DNA of 64,000 bases, taken from assembly GCF_905475345.1 (NCBI RefSeq), contig NC_066609.1, positions 2,877,001-2,941,000 of the forward strand, in the 5' to 3' direction. This document shows positions 37,401-48,616 of this stretch, one piece after another. A model generated the notes under the pieces. That model had not been told where the DNA came from, made no database searches, and worked only from the letters and a program-made list of their open reading frames with translations. The number at the start of each line of letters is the position of its first letter. Within the stretch, counting starts at the first letter, position 1. Made by a program: the position numbers and the translations under genes. The stretch is from Vespula vulgaris. Taxonomy: Eukaryota > Arthropoda > Insecta > Hymenoptera > Vespidae.

Positions 37401-40400
37401 GATGTTTTTGAAAATGATAACAATAAAGCTAATCATTTTTATCAGAATGAAAATACTTACGAGTCATCTCTAATTTCTTTGAATAACTGTTCAACAAATA
37501 AAACAAAAATAAATCCAATATATCAAAGTGAGACTAAATTTGGTTTAAATCCCATTAATGAATGTCTTGTTGTAAATAATTCCAAAGAAAATGATGATTA
37601 TGAACAACCAACTTTTTACAAGAAAGATAAATACTTTAATTATAATAATGATATAATCAGCAAAGACAATTGTACTGATATAGTATATGATGATACATTA
37701 CAGCATAAAACGGTACATGAAAATAATTCACAAAATTCTATAAAAAATTTCTTCTTAGAAAAAAATATAACTAATAATACAGTAAAAAATTTATTTATTC
37801 AAGATCTCGAACGATCAACAAATAATGTAAGCTCTTAAATTTATTTAAATTTTTCCTAAATTCGAGTTTCGTTATATCTATTTTTTTATTTTTCAGGAGC
37901 TACCTTTGTCACCAACACTCCAAGATAAGTATAAATTACTAGCACATAATTATTTCATGATAGTACAAAATTTTGCTAAACTTTCAAAAGAAAAAACGGA
38001 CATGGAAGATAGTTTTAAGTTAAAACTAGAAAAGAAAGATTCTATCATGAAAGCTGTTATTGAAGAACGTAAAATATTAATTGATAGATTGGATGCATAC
38101 GAATCTCATATTTCTGAAGAAATATCAAATAAATATGAAGCATTAAATGCGGATGTATTAACGTTAAAATCAAATATAAATAGATTGAAACAAGAAAAAA
38201 AGGATAATGAATACAATTTTAAACTATTAATAGAAGAGAAAAATACCATAGAAAAAATATTACGAGAAGACAACGTACAATTACTTAAGACTGTGAAAGA
38301 TTATGAAGCTGAAATAAATAAGAAAAATGAGGAACTAAAGTATGTACTTAAAATTTGTTTAATTATAAATAACTACATATATATGTATATATATATATAT
38401 AATTTTTTATTCTCTAGTATTCTTCAAGATAATGATGTAAAGTTAAAAAAATCCTTTTTGCAAAAATCATTAGAATCCCAATATTATTTCAACAAAAATA
38501 TGTTAATGAAGTAAGTAGATAACTTTATATATATTTACACATTGAAAAAAAAATATGTAAATCGTATTAAATGTATATTTGTTTAATATAGTGGCATTGA
38601 CTATTGCAATTTATCATTAGACATCATATATAAATTGAATTCTTTGATTAAACAATGTACTGGAATGCATATCATTCCAGATTATACTGAATGGTTGTTA
38701 ACACTAAACCAGTTCATGAAATTATCTACAGAATGTGAGGTGTAGTATAGTAAATTTTATAATATTTGCTTTATTATATCAGTAATAATCAAATAAACCA
38801 ACAATATCTATAATATTGTATTTATTGTAATTATATAACTGGCATATATCTCTGTTAATTCATTTATAATAGGCGGAGTTTTTGAAATGTAAATCTTTGT
38901 TAGAATCAAAAACACAAATTGAAAAACTGGATGAGATAAATATGAGTTCTATAAATCTACCTGTGTATCCAAATAAATCTTTATCTACAATTGTCTGCGA
39001 TGCTTTCATGGTATTAGATAAACACATAACAAAAATTTCACCACAGAATTTACCTATGATTTTACCTTCATCATTATTATTGCATCCTTTATCAAATTCT
39101 CATTTCCATCAATCAAATTTAGAAGGATTTTCTAATGACAAAATTGTTGAAAAGAGTTCTAATATTAACTTGATTAAGACAAGAGATAAATTTAAAGAGC
39201 ACACAGAGAATGATACAGAAAATATTTTAAAGAAATCTGGTAAAATTTTGACATAAATCTATAAATATAATAAGTGCGATGAGAATATAACAACACAATA
39301 AGAAAGTAAATATATTTATAAATTTTTACAGATTTAAGTGAAGAGAATAATGAAGCTGTTCAATGTCATTTAGAATGTATTGACAATAATGAAGTAGGAA
39401 ATTCTATGTTAGAAAAATATATAAATAAATATGATAATCACATTGATAGAATCTTAGGAGATGTTAATAATGAAAGAGAACCAGAAAGTGCAGTAAATAA
39501 AAATTTTCCAAATGATATCGCTAACAATAATATGACACAAACCTGTGACAATAATAAATCAGAATCAATTGGTATACCTAATAAAACAGACTATAAATTA
39601 TTAATAGAACAAGTAGATTCCATTGGACAAAAGAAACTGAATACTGAAGATATAATAAAAGAAAATAATATAAATATCGAACGAAACAGCAAAGAAATCT
39701 GGATCAATTCTACAAATAAATTAATGAATATACTACAGAGCAAATATACAGGAATATCTGAGTATGTACATATTATCCAAAACTTAGAAAATAATTGTTT
39801 ATTTAGAAATTAATAAACGTAGAAATTATCCAAACTTAGAAAATAATCAATAATCATAATAATTCAAAATTCCATATAATTAGCAAACTATCTTTTTGTT
39901 CATACAGTCTGTATCTTTTGGAAAGTTTGAATGATCTCCGAAAATGTAATAAAGGAGAATCTCTAACAGGTATACTATTAAACATAATTATCCAGGATAT
40001 ATAAAAGTATATTTTATCGCATCAAATAAGTCGTAAATAAAACTCGTAAATCTTATTATGTAAATATGTTTGTATATTTCAGATTTATGCACTTACATTA
40101 AAACAAAGGAAAATACAAAAAATACTACTACTGCTTTATCTATACCAAGTAAAAAAGAAGTAAAAAGTAAGAACATTATATTAACTAAGTCAATTTGTAT
40201 GTTTCCTAATTGAATAAATAAATAGTAGAAAGAATTAAATCGAGCAAATTCGATCTTTTATAAATTCAATTTGGATAAGAATAAATCTTTAGTTATTAAA
40301 TTTCATCATATAAAAACTTTGATAATTTCAGATAAAACCAAAAAATTAATGAATTCAAAGAAATCAAAATCGTTAAATAATCTATCATGCTCCATTATTA

Positions 40401-40905
40401 CAAAGTCATTAAGACAAAAACAAAAAAACCTGTATAACTCATCATCATTATCATCATGTAAGATATAAAATATCATTTATTTTTCAAATGTTTTCCTTTA
40501 TATTATAATGTGTAATAATATTATTTAGTAATTACTGTTAAGAAGAAATTTATTTGTTCAACAAAATATCCATGGTATGTAGCTATTACACAAGAAATTA
40601 AGAAAAATGACTATGAAGAATCCGATTGCATTATATGTATGGATAATTTACAATTAACTCATAAACAGATTTATTCATTAGAATGTCAACATAAATTCCA
40701 TAAAAAGGTACGGTATATAACATCATATCAGTAACCAAACTTTATAATAATAAGTAAATATAGCTTAAAAAGTGCATACCAAAAATATTATACACATAAA
40801 TAATATATATTTTAGTGTATTAAAGAATGGTTTCAACAAGATGAATCATGTCCAACATGTCGTATTCATTGCAAGATTGATGAAGAATATCCTTCTTTAC
40901 CTTGA
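34463..40905 (+). CDS. RING-H2 E3 ubiquitin ligase, TTC3/DZIP3-like (5' incomplete), at least 1,320 aa
   Basis: Probable E3 ligase. Exons: 34463-34576, 34660-34838, 34913-35039, 35204-35325, 35398-35530, 35594-35767, 35872-35963, 36069-36141, 36232-36350, 36456-36571, 36680-36856, 36949-37007, 37371-37826, 37897-38339, 38418-38510, 38592-38739, 38873-39239, 39332-39761, 39908-39969, 40083-40166, 40332-40457, 40529-40707 and 40816-40905. All junctions are in phase. The N-terminal third has TPR-like helices, then a Cys/His-rich segment (WHCPNAKCFLEYC through NFHPVCW) that may bind zinc. The middle is Asn/Ser-rich. Exon 37897-38339 is a Lys/Glu coiled coil. The C-terminus is a C3H2C3 RING: CIICMD, CQHKFHKKC, CPTC. 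The first exon starts at a splice acceptor with no in-frame ATG, so an upstream exon is missing. Family assignment rests on this architecture. A MITE sits in the intron at 37008-37370. It converges on KDM8. Confidence 0.75.
37021..37254. mobile_element. Palindromic MITE, Tc1/mariner type, 234 bp
   Basis: Two arms of about 105 bases are imperfect inverted repeats, near 80% by eye, separated by a short AT-rich loop near 37125-37150. The ends are CACTTACTGACA and the complement of TGTCAGTAAATG, and each end is bordered by TA (37019-37020 and 37255-37256), as expected for a Tc1/mariner target duplication. No transposase is encoded, so this is a non-autonomous foldback element. It lies within an intron of the RING-H2 gene and does not disturb the frame. 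Confidence 0.8.
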
Positions 40906-41204
40906 AAACAAACATGCATTACTACTGTATAAAAGTAATTTGACGAAGTAAATATACTTAAATTTATTTTTATAATAAAAAAATAAAATATATCAGATTA
41001 GAACAAATAAACCTTATGAAATGTTAATAAAGAAAAGTATAAAAGTGGTTATCTTCTATTTTCTATGGATGTAAATATATTTTATTCTGAATTTACTTAA
41101 TTGTTAAAAATATAATTCCTATATAAAGACATATAATATTGTTAAAACTTGTTTATATGAGCTGTGCAATGCTTATGATTAAGTCTTATTATTTTGAGTT
41201 ACCT
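40906..41204. terminator. Shared convergent 3' region of the RING-H2 gene and KDM8
   Basis: Only 299 bases separate the two stop codons. Polyadenylation signals on opposite strands lie within about 20 bases: AATAAA on + at 40974 and 40982, and on - at 40968-40963. The two mRNAs may overlap at their 3' ends. Confidence 0.5.
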
Positions 41205-43028
41205 TTAAGTCCACCAAAAACTAACTGAAAAACTTGGTGTAAGTGCAGTTACATGATGCCACCAATTTGGTGGTATATATAACATTTCTCCTGGTCCTAA
41301 GTAACACATAAAACCTTTCGCTTTTTTAAAATCTGGCCATTTTATGTAATCAGGTTTAAGGGGATCTACTTGCGCTGTATTATAAAGTAATTTTGTATCA
41401 TAGGGATATAAATTTATAGAATCAGATGAATCATATAAAAATATTCTTTTATAACCAAAAACCTAAACACATCAATGCTAAATATTAGTAATAGAATTGC
41501 AATAATAAATATATATACATATTGTTGTATACCTGACACAATAAATTATTTTTAATATCAAAATGTAAGGGTGATACAGTTCCAGCCGGCCCAAACCATG
41601 CATTTATATCTGGTGGCTCAACTTCTGAATCTTCTTTATCAGAAAAAGAACAATAATCTGGTACAACTATATCATTTTTTAGTTCTGGTATCTGTTAATA
41701 ATTATATAAAAAGTTTATAAAAATATAATAGTAAGATAATATGTATTATGTTATCACACTACATGTATATAGTTTATTATACGGTAATTAATATAATTAG
41801 CAACATTTCTTATCTCAAGTAATACCTGATCAAAAAGTTGATGTTGAGCCAAATAACCAACTTTTGGAGTATTTTTAATTATATGAGATTGTAAAAATTC
41901 TGAAAATGTAATCAAATCTTGGCTCCAATCTTCTTCTGTGTAACGAGATCCTATTTCAATAGGCACAGTGCGACTTCCAGCAATCTTATTTAGATAATTA
42001 ATATCCTGCCATAAATGTAAGGCATTCCAATGCTTCATAGAATCTAGAAGAATTTACGATAAATATACTGATTCATGCTATATATATATTCTCTTTCTCT
42101 CTATTTATACTATTAAAACGAAATTAATAGTTACCTGTTATTATGGCTGGAACTTTTGGTATAAAAATGTCTTTATAAAATGATTCCATAGAAGGTATTC
42201 TATATCGATTAATTTGTAAAAATTCAGGTAGCAATAATTGAGAAACTTTACTGTAATCAATTTCTATCTTTTTTGCATTAAGTGATCTGACAAATTCTAC
42301 AAAGAGTACACTTTATATTTTTGGTATGATAATTATTTTGATATTAGAAATTATTTCTTCAATAAGTAGTGACACTTACTAGTGTAATGATTATTTATTT
42401 TTGAAGCAATCGATGTAAGTAATGGCGGCTTATTTGGTAAAGGAGCACCTAATAGAATACCTTTATCAATTTGTTGAATAATTTCTTGTAAAACTTGTAT
42501 TTCCGTATCTGTAGATTTTTCTTTGTTTTGTTCATGTTCAATTTCTAACAATATTACCTAAAAATATAAATAGACACTAAAATATACATTATTATAGTAT
42601 AAATCATTGTACTATTAAGGCAATTCTATACCTTTAACAGGCTACAAAAAGAATAACTATATCTGTACGATAATGGAACATCTTTCCAGTGACCTGAATT
42701 CAACAGTTGCCATGTACGATCTAAACAAGCTTCTATTCTAATTAAAGACTTATTTATCCAGTTTGTTGTTCTTTCTCTTTAATAAAAATATGACATCAAT
42801 AAGAATATTTATAAATTGTTACCAATATAAAATAATGCAATTATATATTTACAATTTTTGCATGCTAACTCTTTGTAATACATCAATCATAGGTGCTACA
42901 TGTACTTCTATTTCAGTTGGTAAATATTTTAAATCTTCTTTCAATAATATCCAATCTATTAATTCAGTGGTTATATATGCCTCAAAAGCCATTTTAATAT
43001 GCTCTATTGTGCTTTCTGAGATTGGCAT
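41205..43028 (-). CDS. KDM8: KDM8/JMJD5 JmjC-domain oxygenase, 431 aa, 7 exons
   Basis: Fe(II)/2-oxoglutarate-dependent JmjC oxygenase. The family has been described as a histone H3K36 demethylase and as an arginyl hydroxylase. Exons in order: 43028-42853, 42776-42632, 42557-42380, 42296-42135, 42043-41826, 41691-41533 and 41462-41205. All are in phase. Family signatures: RTVPIEIGSRYTEEDWSQ, GYLAQHQLFDQ, INAWFGPAGTVSPLHFD (iron HxD), GEMLYIPPNWWHHV (distal His) and the C-terminal SFSVSFWWT. Length fits the human 416 residues. Start: the ATG at 43028 gives MPISESTIEH and is the first in frame. It lies only 49 bases below the ALG14 stop codon on the same strand, so it may share the ALG14 promoter. 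An AG acceptor (43050-43049) just upstream could receive a noncoding first exon. Confidence 0.93.
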
Positions 43029-43077
43029 AGGTGTCCAAAATTATGAACTATATTAATTTAAAAATAAATACATTTAA

Positions 43078-43710
43078 TTATGATGAATAAACTTTGTCAT
43101 ACAAAGATTTATTTAAACCTGGCCATCGTACAATTACATGATCTACCAAGTAATATAAAATTTTTCCTGTTAATGAAAATGTCTTAACTCTACAAAAACT
43201 TTCTATAAACACAGTAGTAATATTAAGAACATAGAATATCTTAAATACAAATGCTATAATACACAAAGGAACACAAGTCCCCGGACCATTACATAAAAGT
43301 AATTCTGGCTTTTCAAACCATAAAAGAGATGCAGCTTCTAATGTTGCTATAACAGTTGTCCATACAGAAGAAATATATGACTGACCAACTTCTCTGCTTC
43401 TAGTAATCTTTATTATTTTATAATCATTTCTTTTTCCTTCTATTTCTTTTACTTTTTCTATACTAATTTTATCAGTAGAAGCACAAACATATATTCTAGG
43501 TGTATAATTTTCATAATTCATATGTTTAACAATTCGTAACATTTCTGCTGTATGTCCTCCTGATCCTAAAATTATCATAGCTTTTGCAGATGTTTCTCTG
43601 AAATTTCTCACTGTTATTCTTCCACTTTTCATGAATAATAAAAATAAAATTCTTATAATAATGATCATGAGAAATATAATTAAAAAAATATAAATGTATG
43701 ATAAGATCAT
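43078..43710 (-). CDS. ALG14: ALG14, UDP-GlcNAc transferase membrane subunit, 210 aa
   Basis: Membrane anchor of the Alg13/Alg14 complex that adds the second GlcNAc to dolichol-PP-GlcNAc on the cytosolic ER face in N-glycosylation. Single coding exon. Residues 3-27 are a hydrophobic anchor. The family motif ILGSGGHTAEML follows (about 47-58), then LLCNGPGTCVPLC and VFIESFCRVKTFSLTGK, typical of Alg14. Start ATG at 43710-43708. A splice acceptor at 43728-43727 indicates a noncoding upstream exon. The stop TAA (43078-43080) is 49 bases from the KDM8 ATG. Length agrees with family members of about 215 residues. Confidence 0.93.
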   Translation of the reverse strand: MILSYIYIFLIIFLMIIIIRILFLLFMKSGRITVRNFRETSAKAMIILGSGGHTAEMLRIVKHMNYENYTPRIYVCASTDKISIEKVKEIEGKRNDYKIIKITRSREVGQSYISSVWTTVIATLEAASLLWFEKPELLLCNGPGTCVPLCIIAFVFKIFYVLNITTVFIESFCRVKTFSLTGKILYYLVDHVIVRWPGLNKSLYDKVYSS

Positions 43711-44049
43711 TTTGTCCTTTTGTTATCTGAAACAAATTGTATTCATTATAATGAGAAAACATAATTTTTACATTATTATTAAGTGAATATATACATATAG
43801 ATATACAAACAATATGTTTCTAAATCCTTAATCTATAGAATTAGGATTTCCAGGCAATAATTGATTGAATGTTGTGTTTAAGTGTATAATTCATATGAGT
43901 AATAACATACAAATCTTCCAAGTGCGGACAAATCTTTCATTGTAATAATATAAAGACAATGCCAAACGTCGTAAAATGTAGATATATAAAAAGTGAATAT
44001 TTGCTACAAAGAAAGAAAAAAGAAAGAGGAGATAGAAAATGATTGGCAC

Positions 44050-44330
44050 TACAAGCAACTTTGTACATATGTCTCTGATCACCCACATACATTTGTTTGA
44101 TACGTTCCTGAGTAACCTCAGTATCTGCGCATGCTTAATCTGCGTAAGTCACGTGACATGCCCCTCCACTTCTCCCCGCGCCATTAACGGTTTTGAATTC
44201 TCGGAATTCCTCATCCATGGCACTTCGACGTTGGCCGTGCTGTTGGGTGCAACGGAAGGGGGGAGATTACTTATTGATGAGATTCGCGTGTGTGACCGGT
44301 CCCCGCTTCATTATATTCGTAAATATATCG
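44050..44330. promoter_or_regulatory. Divergent promoter region between ALG14 and STAT
   Basis: A local GC-rich island in AT-rich DNA. It contains GTCACGTGAC (44148-44157), a perfect palindromic E-box of bHLH-zipper type, and TGCGCATGC just upstream, similar to an NRF-1 half site. A 110-residue open frame here looks like chance. A GTAGGT donor near 44442 may end a noncoding first STAT exon. Confidence 0.45.
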
Positions 44331-44371
44331 TGGGTGTAGATTGCATTATCAATTTAAATATTATTTTATAA

Positions 44372-45273
44372 ATTATCTACGAGAAAGGGTGAACGGTGGT
44401 TTGTAGAGTGCACATCCTGGAGGCTCATATCTTCGGACCAGCAGTAGGTGAATAGAACGCGTTCTACTAGGCACGAAGAAAACGTCCTTTATTCCCCTAC
44501 TCTTTCTCTTTCCGCTTATCTATTTACGCGTTATCGGTGTACGTCATTCTGTATGTTCTTAGGATCTGCTCTCTGTAAGATTTTATATTTTCTTCCTTCG
44601 CATATTAAGATTTATAGGTAGAATATTTTATTGGAACAAATCTTCATTACGATAATCGAAATATTTTAATAGTAACTTTGCAAATATTTATCGATATACA
44701 GAAAGGTAATTCGATATATTTGGTACTCTTCTTTAATCAACGCACAAAATTTAGAAGCGTCAAGAATTCTTCATTTTTTTGAAGACCACTTATCCGCTTT
44801 TCCAAGCTTCTTTCCAATACCATTACGCTCTTTATAATATATGTTTCGTTATAACGTTTTGTTTTTATCAAGTTATATATGCGTTCTTTCGTTCTATTGT
44901 TCGGCATAATGAATATTTTTCCAAGAGGTTATGTTTCATGTGATTTTCGTGATTATCGATCGATAGATTATCTTTCGTAAAAGTATTTATATAACGTGTT
45001 TATATTTGGCATACCATATTTAATGTCGTAACAATGGCGCTTCGAATAATGTATACAATTTTTTTAAAGGAATCTGCTCTGTAGAAAATATAACAATTTG
45101 TAATGATGTATGTAATCTTGTGAAAAGTAGTACTTTTATGTCAATTAATATTTTTTATTATATTAATATTTGTTTAATTAGTATTTGTTAATTAGTATTT
45201 ATGACAATATCTTTTATAGTCGTGTTTTTTACTAGGGTCCTCAGAGCCAAAAATTGAAATTACTGCTTCCAAA
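44372..45273. other. STAT 5' leader and intron
   Basis: No coding exon is seen. A candidate donor near 44442 and an acceptor TACTAG at about 45235 suggest one noncoding exon spliced to the exon with the STAT ATG. Confidence 0.4.
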
Positions 45274-48200
45274 ATGTCCCTGTGGGCAAAAGCACAGCAA
45301 TTACCACAAGAGGCACTACAACAAGTGCGCTCTGTTTATGGTGAACATTTTCCAATTGAAGTCCGACATTTCTTGTCGTCGTGGATCGAAGATAAAATGT
45401 GGTAAGATATAGTAAAGAATTTCTTAATATTTTTAAAAACAAATACTTTATATAAATTCTTTTATATTACAGGACTGATATAGAACCTGACAATCCACAG
45501 TATGAACAATATATAGCTAATCTAGTTGCATCTCTAATACAAGAATTAGAGACAAAAGCAGCTTCTTTAAACACTGAAGATTTATTTTTGACAAAATTAA
45601 AGCTAATGGAAGCTGCTAAAACTTTCAGAGTAAATATAAATTTTTCTTTTTAATTTATTACATGTATATTACCTTAGTGTTTAAAATACAGCTATCATTT
45701 AATTATTTCTCATTATTTTATAACAGCAAAGATATAGCCAAAATCCTGCTACACTATTTAAAATAATTAGACATTGCCTAGGAACAGAAATGAAACTTGT
45801 AGCTCAAGTTGAAAATTTAGGAGGTCTTATGAATATGGCAGCTGGTAGAGTTGGTTTGATGGTAGGAGATGCTGTGGCAGAAATAGCACAACAAGTTGAA
45901 GTATTACGACGTAAAACGCAAGAAACTGGAGAAGATTTACGTAAAATGGAACAAGAACAGGAGGCCTTTGCCATTAGTTATCATGAATGTACAAAATTAA
46001 ACGCTCATTTACAACATCTTGCCACTCAACCGCAAAACCAACAAAGTTTAGATTTGGAGAAAAAGATCAGGCGGTATTATAATACATAACTTAAATTATA
46101 TTAATGAGTAAAATGTCAAATTCAGTAATTTATATTCATTATACTTTTATACATATCACAGGCAAAAAGAGCAACAAGAACAATTATTGAATCACAAAGT
46201 TACGGGTTTAATGCAATTACGCTTGACATTGGCAGATAAATTGAAGGATACTATTGCTAGACTGAATACATTACAATCAAGAGTTCTTGATGATGAACTG
46301 ATTAGGTAAATATATTGCAAACATATATAGATGCACATGTATATATTTGTAAACACATGCATAAATTGTTATCATATAATTAACTATAATTTAGGTGGAA
46401 AAGGGATCAACAATTAGCTGGAAACGGAGCTCCGTTTAACAGTAATTTAGATTCTATCCAAGAATGGTGTGAAAGTCTTGCAGAATTAATATGGCTTAAT
46501 CGGCAACAAATCAAAGAAGCAGAACATTTGAAACAAAAATTTGCACTAGATCCTCCTGGAATACAAGATATTCTTCCTACGTTAAATTCACAGATCACAC
46601 AACTTCTTAGTTCCTTAGTCACTAGTACATTTATCATAGAAAAACAGCCACCACAAGTGATGAAAACTAATACTCGTTTTACAAGTACAGTACGTCTTTT
46701 AGTGGGAGGAAAATTAAATGTTCATATGACACCACCTCAAGTAAAAGTAAGCATAATTAGTGAAGTACAAGCAAATGCACAATTAAAAAATGGGAAAATG
46801 GCAAAATGTGGAGAAGCTAGTGGTGAAATTTTAAATAACAGTGGAACTATGGAATATCATCAAGTAAGATTAATAGTTCCAGGAGACTTTGTATTGTCTG
46901 TAAATTAAACCAATGTAAATAATTTTAATAACATGTAATTTCCCTTTTAGGCAACACGACAATTGTCAGTAAGTTTTCGAAATATGCAGTTAAAAAAAAT
47001 TAAAAGAGCCGAGAAAAAGGGTACAGAATCAGTTATGGATGAGAAATTTTCACTTTTATTTCAATCTCAATTTAGTGTTGGTGGCGGTGAATTAGTATTT
47101 CAAGTGTGGACTTTAAGTTTACCAGTCGTAGTAATCGTACATGGAAATCAAGAACCTCATGCATGGGCTACAGTTACATGGGACAATGCTTTTGCAGAAC
47201 CTGGAAGAATTCCTTTTGTGGTACCTGACAAAGTACCATGGGGACAAGTAGCTGAAGCATTAAACGTTAAGTTCAGATCAGCTACAGGAAGGTCTTTAAC
47301 AGACGATAATCTCCATTTTCTTGCGGAAAAAGCATTTCGAGGTGGAAATGCGGGTGGTCAGGAATACTCTAGTTTACTTCTCAGTTGGGCTCAGTTCTGC
47401 AAAGAACCTCTGCCAGAAAGAAATTTTACATTTTGGGAATGGTTCTATGCCGTTATGAAATTGACAAGAGAGCATTTAAGGAGTCCTTGGATAGATGGCT
47501 ATATTCTTGGATTTGTCAGAAAAAAACAAGCAGAAGAAATGTTAGCTAATTGTCCATCAGGAACATTCTTAATGCGTTTCTCAGATTCAGAACTTGGAGG
47601 AGTTACTATCGCTTGGGTCGGAGGTAATACATTATGTAAATAACATAATATCAAAAACATTTTATACAAATTTCATGCTGATATCAAAATAAGATTTAAA
47701 AAAAATTAATTTATATTGTATATTTATTACACATAATTACGCATTTGTTTTTATCTATACTTTATTATTTTTTTTAGATCAAACAGAAGTTTTTATGCTT
47801 CAACCATTTACAAGCAAGGATTTTGCAATTCGCAGTTTAGCAGATCGAGTTTCTGATTTACAGCATCTCTTATATCTGTATCCTGACTTATCGAAAGATC
47901 ATGCTTTTTCCAAATATTATACACCAGAAAACCGATCGACATCGATAAATGGATATGTCAAACCATTGTTAGTGACACATGTACCTGGATGGGGTGGTCC
48001 AGTTATAGGAGGTCAAACGCCTTCACATTCTTCAGTGGTTGGTGTTGGTAATAGCAGTCAAAGTGGACCAGGTGGAAGTTATCCTGCTACACCTTCTACT
48101 ATATTCCAAGCACATAGCCCTGATCCATCCGTAACACGTGATACTCCATCTGTTGCTTCCAGGTCAGTTCCCTGGATTTAATGTATTTAAAATGGAGGTT

Positions 48201-48554
48201 TGGTTTCATGAAAGATACTGACATAGATATTTCATAGAAGATGCGCAAAGTTAAATTTAACTATAGTAATTAATAAATATTTTGTATATTGAGACTGAAT
48301 CTCAGATATTCTGAACTTATATTAATATACAGAGAGAGTTATTTAACGTGTATGAAATAGCTTTTTTGTTTTTAAAGGTAATAAAAATTCTTAAGAATCA
48401 AATTGTATGACATAAATTGTTAAGAACATAACATACAAATTATTATCTTTAAGTTTTTTTCTTATGCTAGACAATTTTATTCTTAAGAGATTGTTATTTT
48501 TAAACGCATAAAAAATATTTCATATACAAATGTTAAGTGATCCGTCCTGTATAT

Positions 48555-48616
<62 letters not shown>

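Noticed and set aside
44039..44371. 110-residue + strand frame in the ALG14/STAT promoter
   Set aside because: No recognisable domain, located in a promoter island, and it overlaps the likely upstream exon of ALG14.
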